Below, one piece after another: positions 1-9,336 of a DNA stretch of 64,000 nucleotides. The notes beneath the pieces were generated by a model. That model made no database searches, had not been told where the DNA came from, and saw nothing but the letters and a program-made list of their open reading frames with translations. Location of the stretch: positions 124,001 through 188,000 of the forward strand of contig CAJXQI010000001.1 of the NCBI GenBank assembly GCA_913058395.1, given 5' to 3'. Within the stretch, counting starts at the first letter, position 1. Each line of letters starts with the position of its first letter. This stretch comes from an uncultured Colwellia sp. (GTDB taxonomy: Bacteria > Pseudomonadota > Gammaproteobacteria > Enterobacterales > Alteromonadaceae). The translations under genes were made by a program, and so were the position numbers.

Positions 1-650
1 AGTAAGTCACTAATGTAGTTTTGCATTGGTTCTTGCCAAAAACGTTGATTTGACATGTTAATAGCAAACTCTTGCGTGTCTTGTGGTACTTGTACGTTAC
101 GTTCAACTAATAAGTAACCGCCATGAGTGCGGTCTAAAACGTAAAAATGCGTACCGCTACCCGTTGTCATTACTAACATGGTTGACGGGCCGTAAAGCAC
201 GTAACCAGCACAAACCTGACGATTTCCTGATTGCTTGAACATATCAGGGTCTGAAGGTTCAGCATCTTTTGGCGCTTCATGAATTGAGAAAATAGTACCA
301 ATTAACGAGTTAATATCGATATTTGAACTGCCGTCTAGTGGGTCAAACGAAACAATAAACTTGCCGTCTTTATCTCCACCTACTGAGGTATCTTCTTCTT
401 CTGATGATATGGCTTTAACAAAACCAGACTCTAATAAAATATCTTTGAAAAGTTCATTAGCAACAACATCAAGTTTCTTTTGCACTTCACCTTGAATGTT
501 TTCATCCAAAGTCGAGCCCATTAAACCACCTAAGTGAGCTTGGCTGACGCGGAATGAAATTTCTTTAGTGGCGGCTAGAATAGTTTTTATTAATGAAATT
601 AAATCTAACGGTACATTGTCTTCACGTAAAGCTGGAGCTAGTCGTTGCAT
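1..650 (-). CDS. fbp: Fructose-1,6-bisphosphatase class 1, C-terminus cut by window edge
   Basis: Gluconeogenic enzyme that hydrolyses fructose-1,6-bisphosphate to fructose-6-phosphate in the cytoplasm. The reverse strand reads from an ATG at 650 ([11 protein letters not shown]) with no stop before the window edge, so about 216 N-terminal residues are present of roughly 330 expected. Family features seen are the [15 protein letters not shown] helix, an SSEEE acidic stretch and the metal/substrate motif [16 protein letters not shown] followed by GTIFSI. These identify class 1 FBPase. It is divergent from the metalloprotease gene at 880; the 229 bases between hold both promoters and an inverted repeat. 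Confidence 0.95.
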   Translation of the reverse strand, partial: MQRLAPALREDNVPLDLISLIKTILAATKEISFRVSQAHLGGLMGSTLDENIQGEVQKKLDVVANELFKDILLESGFVKAISSEEEDTSVGGDKDGKFIVSFDPLDGSSNIDINSLIGTIFSIHEAPKDAEPSDPDMFKQSGNRQVCAGYVLYGPSTMLVMTTGSGTHFYVLDRTHGGYLLVERNVQVPQDTQEFAINMSNQRFWQEPMQNYISDL

Positions 651-771
651 CGGGTTACCTAATCACTTTAGAGTCGGGCTCTTATTATAAGAGTAAATTG
701 TATATTGTATTTAATTTTCGATGTAATGATGTATCATCAAGGCATCAAAAGTTGCTTTAATTGTTGTATTC

Positions 772-799
772 AGTAATCTTGAAAACTTTCAAGATTACT
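772..799. repeat. 13-bp perfect inverted repeat in the fbp/metalloprotease intergenic region
   Basis: Arms agtaatcttgaaa and tttcaagattact are separated by two bases, followed on the + strand by a short T tract (ttttacg). It could be an operator for either divergent gene or a stem-loop in a 5' leader. It is not obviously a terminator, since no + strand gene lies upstream. Confidence 0.5.
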
Positions 800-879
800 T
801 TTACGTCGATTATAACAAGAATATGAGTATTTTCAGTACTTCTAATTATTTTAATTTTTACTGATAGCAAGGATATGGA

Positions 880-3315
880 ATGAGGTTTTTTATTAGGGTA
901 ATAGTTTTATGTATCTGTAGTGTGTTATCCACACAAGTGCTGGCAAAAACAGAAACAACTTATGCTGATTTCATTAAAGGCAAGCAGCACCATCAAGGTT
1001 ACTTTTCTTTTTATCTTGATGATAAAACAGGGAAAGTGTTTTTAGAAATAGAAAACTTTCAACAAGAGTTTCTATTTCAAAGTGGTTTGCCGCATGGTGT
1101 TGGTTCTAATGATATTGGTTTAGACCGCGGCCAATTGGGCGATACACGATTAGTGCGTTTTGAAAAAGTAGGTGAAAAAGTATTTTTACGCCAGCTTAAT
1201 ACTTATTACCGCGCTGATACTGATAATGAACTTGAGAAACAAGCCATTGATGAAGCGTTTGCTAGCTCAATTATTTGGGGCTTTAAGGTCAGCAAAAATT
1301 CGGCAGATAACAGTAAAACCCTTATTGATTACACGCCATTTTTATTGTCAGATATTCATAACTTATCTGAACAGTTAAAGCGTAGAAAGCAGGGCAGTTA
1401 TAGTATTGATGCAACACGCAGTGGTGTTTATGCAAAACGTACAAAAGCGTTCCCAAATAATACTGAATTAGAAGCAACCGTTACTTATAAAGGCTCAAAA
1501 GCTGGTGCTCATTTACGCTCAGTCACCCCTGATGCTTCAGCCGTTACCGTGAATTTACATCATTCTTTAGTTAAGTTACCGGATGATGGTTATAAAACCC
1601 GTCAATTTCATCCTTACAGTGGTTTCTGGGAAAACTCATATGCTGACTATGCCAGCGCTATTGATGAGCCTTTAATCAAACGCAATATTCCTCGTCATCG
1701 CCTAAACAAGAAAAATCCACAAGCAAAAGTTAGTGAAGCGGTTGAGCCTATTATTTACTATTTAGATGCTGGCGTGCCTGAGCCAGTTAAAAGCGCTTTA
1801 TTAGATGGTGCTCGTTGGTGGGACCAAGCATTTTCTGCTATTGGTTATGAAAATGCCTTTCAAGTGAAAATGTTACCTAGTGATGCTGACCCAATGGATG
1901 TACGTTACAACGTAATTCAGTGGGTACATCGTGCCACACGCGGTTGGTCGTATGGCTCTTCGGTTATTGACCCTCGTACGGGGGAAATTATAAAAGGTCA
2001 TGTGACGTTAGGATCTTTACGCGTACGCCAAGACTATTTAATAGCATTAGGCTTAACATCGCCTTTTAAAACTACGGATACCGATACCAGTGCGATGAAA
2101 GAAATGGCATTAGCACGTATTCGTCAATTATCAGCGCATGAAGTAGGGCATACCTTAGGCATCGCCCATAACTTTGCTGCCAGTGTTAACGACCGAGCTT
2201 CTGTTATGGATTATCCACACCCGTTAATAACGATTAAAGATGATCAAATTAGCTTAGAAAATGCTTACGCAGAAGATATTGGTGATTGGGATAAATTCGT
2301 TATTGCTTATGGCTATGCTGATGTTGAAAAAGCGCAAGAAGGGCAATATCTTGCAGAGTTAGTTAAATCGACTCAACAGAAAGGATTAGAGTATGTTTCT
2401 GATCCAGATGCACGCCCGAAATCAGGATCGCATGCAACAGGGCATTTGTGGGATAACGGTAAAAATGCTGCAGCTGAGTTAACTCGGGTATTAGAGGTTA
2501 GAAAGCTTGCCTTAGAAAATTTTGGTTTGAACAGTATTCCTGTTGGCACTCCAATGTCAGAACTGGAACTGGTATTAGTGCCAATTTATAATTTTCATCG
2601 TTTTCAAGTGGAAGCTACTGCTAAGCTTATTGCCGGTGTTGATTACGGCTATCAGTTGCGAAGTAAAGAATTTACTAACCAGCAAAAAATGGTTTCAGGT
2701 AAGTCGCAACATGCAGCACTTAAAGCTCTGTTGTTAACCTTATCACCTGATACTTTAACTTTACCTGCGAAAATTACTGCATTAATTCCACCAAAAGCCT
2801 ATGGCTACAGTCGTAACCGAGAAAGTTTTATTAGCAATACCGGTTTAACGTTTGATCCAATAAGTGCAGCAGAAGCTAGCGCCAAGCATACTTTGTCATT
2901 ACTGCTTAATGCAGAGCGCTTAGCGAGACTACAACAACAAACCATGCTTGATGATGATATCCCTTCTGTGGGGCAGTTATTTAACGAGCTTATTGATGCG
3001 ACGTTACAAGCAGATGCGGAAAAATCTACCGCATTATTGGTACAGCAACGCGTAAACCAGCAATTGGTAGAACACTTATTAGCGTTGTGGCATAGCCAAA
3101 ATGTAGTGCCTGAAGTGCGAGCTGAAGTATATTTAACCTTAACTGAATTATCACAATGGTTAAGCGATAAACGTAGCACGAGAAAATATAAAGGCTCTCG
3201 CGCTCAGTTCACTTTGTTAGCAAATCAAATTAATTACAGTTTAAGCCATGACAAGCTATCTACGCCGGTATCGAAAATAAAATTACCGCCAGGCTCTCCG
3301 ATTGGCGCTAACTAA
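880..3315 (+). CDS. Secreted zinc-dependent metalloprotease, HExxHxxGxxH type
   Basis: Probable periplasmic or secreted zinc peptidase of 811 residues. An N-terminal signal peptide (MRFFIRVIVLCICSVLSTQVLA) is followed by a long N-terminal region and then the extended zinc motif HEVGHTLGIAHN: H420, E421, H424, H430, with the ASVMDYPHP Met-turn-like segment just after. This arrangement matches the bacterial metzincin-like family annotated with DUF5117/DUF4953-type domains; the natural substrate is unknown. The gene begins a likely two-gene unit: the ureohydrolase gene starts 14 bases after the stop. A start at 880 is supported by the preceding gcaaggat and by the signal peptide. Confidence 0.85.
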   Translation: MRFFIRVIVLCICSVLSTQVLAKTETTYADFIKGKQHHQGYFSFYLDDKTGKVFLEIENFQQEFLFQSGLPHGVGSNDIGLDRGQLGDTRLVRFEKVGEKVFLRQLNTYYRADTDNELEKQAIDEAFASSIIWGFKVSKNSADNSKTLIDYTPFLLSDIHNLSEQLKRRKQGSYSIDATRSGVYAKRTKAFPNNTELEATVTYKGSKAGAHLRSVTPDASAVTVNLHHSLVKLPDDGYKTRQFHPYSGFWENSYADYASAIDEPLIKRNIPRHRLNKKNPQAKVSEAVEPIIYYLDAGVPEPVKSALLDGARWWDQAFSAIGYENAFQVKMLPSDADPMDVRYNVIQWVHRATRGWSYGSSVIDPRTGEIIKGHVTLGSLRVRQDYLIALGLTSPFKTTDTDTSAMKEMALARIRQLSAHEVGHTLGIAHNFAASVNDRASVMDYPHPLITIKDDQISLENAYAEDIGDWDKFVIAYGYADVEKAQEGQYLAELVKSTQQKGLEYVSDPDARPKSGSHATGHLWDNGKNAAAELTRVLEVRKLALENFGLNSIPVGTPMSELELVLVPIYNFHRFQVEATAKLIAGVDYGYQLRSKEFTNQQKMVSGKSQHAALKALLLTLSPDTLTLPAKITALIPPKAYGYSRNRESFISNTGLTFDPISAAEASAKHTLSLLLNAERLARLQQQTMLDDDIPSVGQLFNELIDATLQADAEKSTALLVQQRVNQQLVEHLLALWHSQNVVPEVRAEVYLTLTELSQWLSDKRSTRKYKGSRAQFTLLANQINYSLSHDKLSTPVSKIKLPPGSPIGAN

Positions 3316-3329
3316 TAAACAGGTAATAA

Positions 3330-4148
3330 ATGACAAAAAGTGATTTATTTAAGGTTGCCTTATTAGGTGTGCCATTCGATGAAAATTCTTCATTTGAACG
3401 AGGACCTGCTTTAGCACCAAGCGTTATTCGCGACGTGCTAAGCCATGGCTCACTTAATGGCTCAACTGAGTTAGGCATAAACTTACGAGAGTCTGATCGG
3501 TGGCTGGATGCTGGCGATATTAATGTTACTGTGCCGGAAAACTTTATCGTGGCAATTGAGCAACGCTGTGATCAGTTGTTGTCTAACAATACCCGTTTAG
3601 TGACCTTAGGTGGTGACCACAGTATTAGTTATCCAGTGCTAAAAAGTTATCGTAAACATTTTGATCAGTTAACGATATTACATATTGACGCGCATTCAGA
3701 CTTATATGACTCGTTCAAAGGGAATCGTTATTCAAATGCTTGTCCTTTTGCACGTGTAATGGAAGATGGGCTTTGCGAGCGATTAGTACAAGTTGGTATA
3801 CGAACACTGAACCTGCATCAAGAACAACAAATTGCCAAGTTTAGTGTTGAATCGTTAGAAATGAGGCACTGGCCATTATCACAGCCTTTAGTTTTTGAAC
3901 ATCCGGTGTATTTATCACTTGATATCGATGGCATCGATCCTGCCTTTGCACCTGGAGTTTCGCATCGAGAGCCCGGCGGGCTAACAACGCGAGAGGTTAT
4001 CAATATGATCCATCAAATTAATACGCCTTTAGTCGGCGCTGATGTGGTTGAATTCAATCCGAACAAAGACATCGACAATATGACCTCGCAGCTAGCAGCT
4101 AAGCTGGTGAAAGAAATTGCTGGTAAAATGTTGTTAAGTGATTGTTAA
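3330..4148 (+). CDS. Arginase/agmatinase-family ureohydrolase
   Basis: Predicted binuclear manganese hydrolase of the ureohydrolase superfamily, 272 residues. Metal ligands are all in place: GGDHS (H97), DAHSD (D120, H122, D124) and SLDIDGIDP (D198, D200). Family members cleave guanidino groups (arginine, agmatine, formiminoglutamate, guanidinobutyrate). The sequence alone does not tell which, and no urea- or histidine-catabolism genes are adjacent. The gene follows the metalloprotease by 14 bases, so co-transcription is likely; a link between peptide breakdown and arginine use is only inference. Confidence 0.85.
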   Translation: MTKSDLFKVALLGVPFDENSSFERGPALAPSVIRDVLSHGSLNGSTELGINLRESDRWLDAGDINVTVPENFIVAIEQRCDQLLSNNTRLVTLGGDHSISYPVLKSYRKHFDQLTILHIDAHSDLYDSFKGNRYSNACPFARVMEDGLCERLVQVGIRTLNLHQEQQIAKFSVESLEMRHWPLSQPLVFEHPVYLSLDIDGIDPAFAPGVSHREPGGLTTREVINMIHQINTPLVGADVVEFNPNKDIDNMTSQLAAKLVKEIAGKMLLSDC

Positions 4149-4200
4149 CTTAATACTAGTAATTATTGTCTAGTGCATTTTATATAAAGGGAATAAAAAA

Positions 4201-4230
4201 CGGCGCTGAAAAGGAAGGAGTTCAGCGCCG
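4201..4230 (-). terminator. Rho-independent terminator for the EamA transporter gene
   Basis: Perfect 10-bp stem (cggcgctgaa / ttcagcgccg) with a 10-base loop. Read on the minus strand it is followed by TTTTTTATT. It lies about 70 bases past the stop of the minus-strand transporter gene and converges on the ureohydrolase gene. On the + strand the stem is not followed by a T tract. Confidence 0.85.
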
Positions 4231-4302
4231 TGTTGTGCAATTGGCACTTAGTAATAAGTGTACTGCGCACAAAGTTGACCATTTGGAAAATAGTAGACCT
4301 AA

Positions 4303-5271
4303 CTATAAAGCTTCTGTATTCAAAGTTTTTTGATTTAAATTCGATTCTTTTAAATCTTTTTCATTGGTTGAATTTAGCTGATTACTTGTTGCCTTTAATT
4401 TATTTGGTCGAGCCAATACCACTAAGTTGCCAATAACAATAAAGGTTAAACCTGTAACGGTAAAAAGTGTCCATGAGAAATCTTCAACAATCGTAGAAAT
4501 AATCACCGCAACAGCAGGGAACATAATTGATGCATAAGATGTCTTATGTGTACCAATACGGTTAAGTAATGTCAGGTAGCAGCCAAACGCAATGACAGAG
4601 CCAAATATTGATAAGTAAAGTAACGAACTAACGTAAGAAAATGAATAATCAAAGTTAAAGCTTTTACCTTGTACAATTGCCACCAAGGCCATAAATATTG
4701 AGCCATAGAGCATTCCCCATGCATTTGCCGACATAAGCGGTAAGTGTAGCTTTTGGTTTCTCATTGATAGCATATTACCGGTGGAAGCAAACAGCGTTCC
4801 TGTAACACATAGCCCCAAACCTAGTAGTGTTTCAGCACCTAATTTTGTGTCATTAATTTGCGGCCAAAAAAGCGTGACTATACCTATTAGCCCAAATGCA
4901 CCACCAAGGTAAACTTGCTTGGTTATTTTAGTGCCGTACCAAATCCTGGCATTAAAAACGTTAAAAAACATGATGCTTGAAAAGGCAATACAAGTGAGCG
5001 CCGAATTAATGTGCTGCTGCGCCGAATAGAGTAAATAATAATTAAAGCCAAATAGCGTGATACCAAAAATCGCAAACTGTATATGGTTTTGCAATGAAAA
5101 CTTCAAAGGTAAGTGTTTGTATTTACAATAAGCAAACAGAATAAGTGCAGCTAGCCCAAAGCGATAGACTATTGATGCCTCTGCCGCAACATCGCCTAAT
5201 TGGTAGTTGATAGCAATCCAAGTTGAGCCCCAAATAGCAACTGTAACGATATATAGAAATGTGTTGTTCAT
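4303..5271 (-). CDS. EamA/DMT-family inner-membrane exporter
   Basis: Predicted drug/metabolite transporter of 322 residues with about ten hydrophobic segments in two EamA repeats, the family's usual form. The first repeat opens with VTVAIWGSTWIAINYQLG, the typical WG(S)xW motif. Members export amino acids, metabolites or drugs; the substrate cannot be read here. A Shine-Dalgarno-like AGGATT precedes ATG 5271. A small ORF and hairpin lie just upstream on the same strand, and a MocR-type regulator is divergent, an arrangement common for such exporters, so control by that regulator is plausible. The last 30 residues or so are hydrophilic. Confidence 0.85.
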   Translation of the reverse strand: MNNTFLYIVTVAIWGSTWIAINYQLGDVAAEASIVYRFGLAALILFAYCKYKHLPLKFSLQNHIQFAIFGITLFGFNYYLLYSAQQHINSALTCIAFSSIMFFNVFNARIWYGTKITKQVYLGGAFGLIGIVTLFWPQINDTKLGAETLLGLGLCVTGTLFASTGNMLSMRNQKLHLPLMSANAWGMLYGSIFMALVAIVQGKSFNFDYSFSYVSSLLYLSIFGSVIAFGCYLTLLNRIGTHKTSYASIMFPAVAVIISTIVEDFSWTLFTVTGLTFIVIGNLVVLARPNKLKATSNQLNSTNEKDLKESNLNQKTLNTEAL

Positions 5272-5299
5272 AACAATCCTATGAAATAAATCGAAAAGG

Positions 5300-5324
5300 G
5301 ATAGCGAGCTAACTTCTCGCTATC
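5300..5324 (-). terminator. Hairpin between small ORF and EamA gene, possible attenuator
   Basis: Perfect 9-bp stem gatagcgag / ctcgctatc with a 7-base loop. On the minus strand it is followed by CCCTTTTCG, then 28 bases later by the exporter start. It begins 12 bases after the small ORF stop. This placement would suit an attenuator or an mRNA-processing stem; the weak U tract makes full termination uncertain. Confidence 0.5.
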
Positions 5325-5335
5325 AGGTTTGTAAA

Positions 5336-5497
5336 TTACTTAATGCCGCAGTGTTGGTTATCAACAGGTACTTTATTAACATGAGAAGACAAAGCTATTT
5401 GAGTTTCATGGCTGACAAGTTGAGTGCTAAACCCTCTTTTCGACAATGTGGTGATCCATTTCTTCAATACTGTTTTTGCGATATATGCAAATGTCAT
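5336..5497 (-). CDS. Small ORF (53 aa) upstream of the EamA exporter, unknown
   Basis: An ATG at 5497 is preceded by a strong ribosome-binding site (CGAGGAGAGGCAC). It encodes 53 residues beginning MTFAYIAKTVLKKWITTLSK and ending DNQHCGIK. The N-terminal part is basic and amphipathic; there is no clear membrane segment or metal motif beyond one Cys-His. It lies on the exporter strand, 64 bases before the exporter start, with a stem-loop between. It could be a leader peptide controlling the exporter or a genuine small protein. I recognise no family. Confidence 0.6.
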   Translation of the reverse strand: MTFAYIAKTVLKKWITTLSKRGFSTQLVSHETQIALSSHVNKVPVDNQHCGIK

Positions 5498-5642
5498 GTG
5501 CCTCTCCTCGTTAATTGTTAGTACTGACTATTGGTTATTTACGTCCGTTCTAAATAAATTGTTTATCTTGATGGATGGACAGTTTACTGATTTTTTGTTT
5601 TAATAACATACACAGAAAAATGAAAATGCAACCTATACAGTT

Positions 5643-7088
5643 ATGCGATTAGTTGATAAATCAGCACCGGAGTTTTTATACCAACAAGTTATCGACTTTG
5701 TTGAACACCAAGAAAAAATTGGTGCCTTGCGCGCAGGCGATAAATTGCCAAGTTTGCGTAAGTTAAGCCGACAATTTGAGATCAGTGTGCCAACGGTCAA
5801 GCAGGCTTATGTTGAGCTTGAGCGACAAGGTACTATTTCTGCTCGTCCTCAATCGGGTTATTATTTAAAAGCGAAACAAGCACGAACACTGCTGCCACGA
5901 AGAGCAAAGTGGGCGAGTTGTGAGCCAGCAGAGATATCCTGTCGAAGTTTAATTGAACAAGTTTATGATGCGGTACATATGCCTGACTCTGTAGCGCTAG
6001 GTATTTCTAATCCTGTACATGCTCATCCACCTGATAAAGCACTGGCAAGATTAATGCGCTCAGTGCTAAGCCGAGTATCTGAAAAGGCGGTAAGTTATGG
6101 TCCGGTAAATGGTGACCCTAAGTTACGGTTGAGTTTGGCTTGTCGCTATCAAGAACAAGGCGTGTTGGTAAACCATAATGATTTAATTATTACCAATGGC
6201 GCACAAGAAGCTTTGTCAATAGCATTGCAATGTGTTGCTGAAAGAGGTGATGTTATTGCTGTTGAGTCGCCTTGTTACTTTGGATTAATTGAACTTATTG
6301 AAAGCTTAGGGATGAAAGCGTTGGAAGTTTATACCAGTCCTGAAGATGGTGTTTGTGTTCCTGAATTAGCCAGTGTTATTAAACAGCATTCGGTTAAAGC
6401 TTGTTTATTTTCCACGGCAATTAATAACCCGCTGGGTTCTATGATGACAGATGCGCAGCGAAAAAACATGGTCGAGCTGCTTGAAGCCAATAATATTCCG
6501 CTTATTGAAGATGAAGTTTACAGCGATTTGTATTTTACCGAGCGTCGACCGACTTCAGCACAGCTGTATTCAGAAAAAGGCCTAGTACTGACTTGTTCCT
6601 CTTTCTCTAAAACGGCTGCACCAGGCTATCGAGTAGGTTGGTTACTACCAGGGCTATTTGAAGAAAAAGCTAAGCGTATTAAACGTGCGCAGTCTTGTTC
6701 TACGCCAATGTTACAGCAATGGACATTAACTGATTATTTAATGAGCGGTGAATACGATAGGCATTTACAAGTATTACGCAAAACCTTGCGTTATAACTGT
6801 GAACGTATGCGGGCATTAATTGCTCAGCATTTTCCAGAACAAGTGTGTATTTCTAAGCCGCAAGGTGGCAGTGTGATATGGGTGCGATGTCGTTCTCATG
6901 TTGATACTAGTCAATTTTTCAGCCAAGCGATTACGCAAGGTGTTAGCTTTGCACCCGGTGAAATATTTTCCCCGTCAGGTAAGTATAAAAACTATATGCG
7001 AATAAGTTTTGGTGTGCAGTGGTGTGAACGTATTGATGAAGCCATTCAAACGCTTGGTAAATTAGTACACCAATATCCTGATGCGTAA
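5643..7088 (+). CDS. MocR-like regulator: GntR winged helix fused to class I aminotransferase
   Basis: Transcription factor of 481 residues. Residues about 10-75 form a GntR-type winged helix (AGDKLPSLRKLSRQFEISVPTVKQAY), then a linker, then a fold-type I aminotransferase domain. PLP-binding features are conserved: INNPLG (N262), IEDEVYSDLYF (D290) and SSFSKTAAPGYRVGW with Schiff-base Lys323. MocR proteins usually sense PLP or an amino-acid adduct and control neighbouring metabolic or transport genes. Here it is divergent from the EamA exporter and its small ORF, and 64 bases upstream of the Bcr/CflA exporter on the same strand, so both are candidate targets. Confidence 0.9.
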   Translation: MRLVDKSAPEFLYQQVIDFVEHQEKIGALRAGDKLPSLRKLSRQFEISVPTVKQAYVELERQGTISARPQSGYYLKAKQARTLLPRRAKWASCEPAEISCRSLIEQVYDAVHMPDSVALGISNPVHAHPPDKALARLMRSVLSRVSEKAVSYGPVNGDPKLRLSLACRYQEQGVLVNHNDLIITNGAQEALSIALQCVAERGDVIAVESPCYFGLIELIESLGMKALEVYTSPEDGVCVPELASVIKQHSVKACLFSTAINNPLGSMMTDAQRKNMVELLEANNIPLIEDEVYSDLYFTERRPTSAQLYSEKGLVLTCSSFSKTAAPGYRVGWLLPGLFEEKAKRIKRAQSCSTPMLQQWTLTDYLMSGEYDRHLQVLRKTLRYNCERMRALIAQHFPEQVCISKPQGGSVIWVRCRSHVDTSQFFSQAITQGVSFAPGEIFSPSGKYKNYMRISFGVQWCERIDEAIQTLGKLVHQYPDA

Positions 7089-7152
7089 TCGCTTAGGTGA
7101 TTGTGCTAACTGAAAATAAAATCTACAGACTATAAATGAGGACAATTATAGA

Positions 7153-8331
7153 GTGCCAAATAACTCGACACAATTATCACTAAAATTTCTATTACCGTTG
7201 CTGGCGGCAATCATCGCGGTTTCTCCGCTAGCGATAGACATGTACTTGCCGGCAATGCCTAAATTAGCTGAACATTTTTTCACGCAAATGCCTTTGGTGC
7301 AAAATAGTTTAAGTATTTATTTATTTGGCTATGCCGCAGGTATGCTAGTTTTTGGTCCTATGGCCGACAAACACTCTCGACGTGGTTTAGTGATGCTAGG
7401 GCTGACAGGGTTTATCCTGACAACACTAATGCTAACATATGCGCAAAATATTGAGCAGTTTATCGCGTTACGATTTTTGCAGGCCTTTATTGGCAGCGCA
7501 GCCACGGTGGTGGTGCCAGGAATTATAAGTCAACTTTATGGCAAAGATACGGCAAAAGGGCTTTCCTATGTCAGTATGATCATGATGATGGCGCCTATGA
7601 TTGCCCCAAGTATAGGTAGTGCGTTGCTGCTGCATAGTTGGCAAATGGTTTTCTACGTTTTGGCTATTTATGCTCTGATCATTTTTATTTGTAGCTTTTA
7701 TTTTTTACCAGAAGTTAAGTCAGTAAAAAAACGTGAAGAATTTAGTATTATTCAACGTTATAAAATTGTATTTAGTAATAAAAAAGCGCGTTTAGATCTT
7801 ATTTCATCAATGATGGTATCGTTAGCTTTTTTTGCCTACATTACTGCTATTCCATTTGTTTATTTAACTGTGTTTAAAGTGTCTGAATTTACTTTCAGTA
7901 TTTTATTTGGCTTGAATGTATTTGCTTTAATGAGCGCACATTTTATTAATACTCGCTTAGTGACAAGAATTGGTTCACGAAAAATGCTCAGTTATGGTGT
8001 TTTGTTGTCAATAACCGCAGCGACAAGTTTGTTTTTAGCAAATATTTTGTCGTTACCTTTGCCATACCATGTTGTAGCAATTCTGCCGTTAATGGGCAGT
8101 TTATCGATGATTTCGGTCAATGCTAATGCGCTTATTCTGCAAGAATTTACTGAGCATACTGGCACCGCAACGGCGGTAAATGGTACTTTGCGTTTTGGTG
8201 TTGGTGCTTTAGCAGGTCCAATATTAGCGGTGTTTTATGATGGCAGCGCACTACCATTTGCGGGTTTAATGCTAGTATCCGTGCTTGCGGTATTAGTTTG
8301 TCAATTAATCCATAACCTGAACTCTGGATAA
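7153..8331 (+). CDS. Bcr/CflA-family MFS drug-efflux transporter
   Basis: Predicted proton-coupled exporter of 392 residues with about 12 membrane segments. The N-terminal AIDMYLPAMP motif and GYAAGMLVFGPMADKHSRRGLVM (MFS motif A region) are typical of the Bcr/CflA group. The start is a GTG at 7153 with GAGGA about ten bases upstream. It lies downstream of the MocR-type gene and may share its transcript. The last five codons and the TAA stop (NLNSG) are inside the left terminal repeat of a MITE-like element, so the native C-terminus was probably replaced. Confidence 0.88.
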   Translation: MPNNSTQLSLKFLLPLLAAIIAVSPLAIDMYLPAMPKLAEHFFTQMPLVQNSLSIYLFGYAAGMLVFGPMADKHSRRGLVMLGLTGFILTTLMLTYAQNIEQFIALRFLQAFIGSAATVVVPGIISQLYGKDTAKGLSYVSMIMMMAPMIAPSIGSALLLHSWQMVFYVLAIYALIIFICSFYFLPEVKSVKKREEFSIIQRYKIVFSNKKARLDLISSMMVSLAFFAYITAIPFVYLTVFKVSEFTFSILFGLNVFALMSAHFINTRLVTRIGSRKMLSYGVLLSITAATSLFLANILSLPLPYHVVAILPLMGSLSMISVNANALILQEFTEHTGTATAVNGTLRFGVGALAGPILAVFYDGSALPFAGLMLVSVLAVLVCQLIHNLNSG

Positions 8332-8543
8332 GCAGCACTTGCTCAATACTTCCTTTTAATCCATTTTCTGCGTTAAAACGTCGATAAATAGCTCGCTATT
8401 CATAAACGTTTTGCCTTGGAAATGGCATAAAATAAAGCATTGATGGCGTCTATAAGGCGTTTATCTTGCTATAGTATTTACTTCACTAGCTAAGTTGTTA
8501 ATCTACTTTAATATCAAGCACTCATTATCCAGAGTTCAGGTTA
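8313..8543. mobile_element. MITE-like element with 19-bp perfect terminal inverted repeats
   Basis: taacctgaactctggataa at 8313-8331 is repeated exactly inverted at 8525-8543. The 231-bp element holds no gene, but has internal palindromes (aaaacg...cgtttt around aatagctcgctatt). If the outer TA on each side is target duplication, the element would fit a Tc1/IS630-type non-autonomous transposon; this is inference. It overlaps the 3' end of the efflux gene and supplies its stop codon. Confidence 0.75.
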
Positions 8544-8575
8544 CATAAAATAATGGAAAAAAATCAGGATAAAGC

Positions 8576-9232
8576 ATGAAAAACATAGCAGTAATTTTAT
8601 CAGGATGCGGAGTTTATGATGGCGCCGAAATACATGAGTCAGTACTAACATTGCTTGCCATTGAACAAGCAGGGGCAAAATATCGTTGCTTTGCGCCGAA
8701 TATCAATCAGCATCATGTTATTAATCATGTTACCGGTCAGGTTATGGAGCAGGAACAGCGAAATGTGCTCGTTGAGTCGGCTCGTATTTCTCGTGGTGAT
8801 ACTGAAGATCTTAGCGAGTTTTACATTGATGAGTTTGATGCTTTGATTGTGCCTGGGGGCTTTGGGGCGGCAAAAAATTTATCTGATTTTGCCATTAATG
8901 GTGAAGCTATCGCTATAAATGAACAGGTATTGTCAGTATGCCAAGCATTTGCAAAAGCGAAGAAGCCAGCGGGATATATGTGCATTGCGCCAGTAATGAT
9001 CCCATTAATCTACGGAAAAAACGCTACAGCAACTATTGGCAATGATACCGCACTTGCTGAGTCATTAAACAATATCGGTTTGGTTCACCAATGCTGTGAG
9101 GTTAACGATATTGTTGTTGATGAAGAGCGACAATTAGTTTCAACACCTGCCTATATGCTAGCAACTTCATTGGTTGAAGCGGCAAGTGGTATTAACAAGT
9201 TAGTTGCAAAAGTGCTTAAAATGGCAGATTAA
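8576..9232 (+). CDS. elbB: DJ-1/PfpI-family glyoxalase ElbB
   Basis: DJ-1/PfpI superfamily protein of 218 residues, matching the ElbB (isoprenoid biosynthesis protein/glyoxalase III-like) length and sequence. Typical features are the start MKNIAVILSGCGVYDGAEIHE, the IVPGGFGAAKNLSDFA stretch and the nucleophile elbow GYMCIAP with Cys136. E. coli ElbB has glyoxalase activity in vitro; its in vivo role is not settled. AGGATAAAGC precedes the ATG. It stands alone between the MITE-like element and a hairpin. Confidence 0.92.
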   Translation: MKNIAVILSGCGVYDGAEIHESVLTLLAIEQAGAKYRCFAPNINQHHVINHVTGQVMEQEQRNVLVESARISRGDTEDLSEFYIDEFDALIVPGGFGAAKNLSDFAINGEAIAINEQVLSVCQAFAKAKKPAGYMCIAPVMIPLIYGKNATATIGNDTALAESLNNIGLVHQCCEVNDIVVDEERQLVSTPAYMLATSLVEAASGINKLVAKVLKMAD

Positions 9233-9253
9233 CTATTTTAAATAGCTTATACC

Positions 9254-9287
9254 CAAACTACTTGAAACTACATCTTCAAGTAGTTTG
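9254..9287 (+). terminator. Stem-loop downstream of elbB
   Basis: Perfect 13-bp stem caaactacttgaa / ttcaagtagtttg with an 8-base loop, 22 bases after the elbB stop; only an AT-rich run follows, not a clean T tract. A half copy (ctcaagtagtttgagtat) occurs near 17863 between thpR and hrpB, so this may be a dispersed palindromic repeat used as a terminator or mRNA end. Confidence 0.55.
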
Positions 9288-9336
9288 AATATATATTAAT
9301 ACGATACATTCAATGAATGACAATGTCAGGCTTAAG

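Noticed and set aside
4230-4436. 68-codon + strand frame over the EamA gene end
   Set aside because: It begins at the edge of a terminator stem and lies across the 3' end of a well-supported minus-strand gene.
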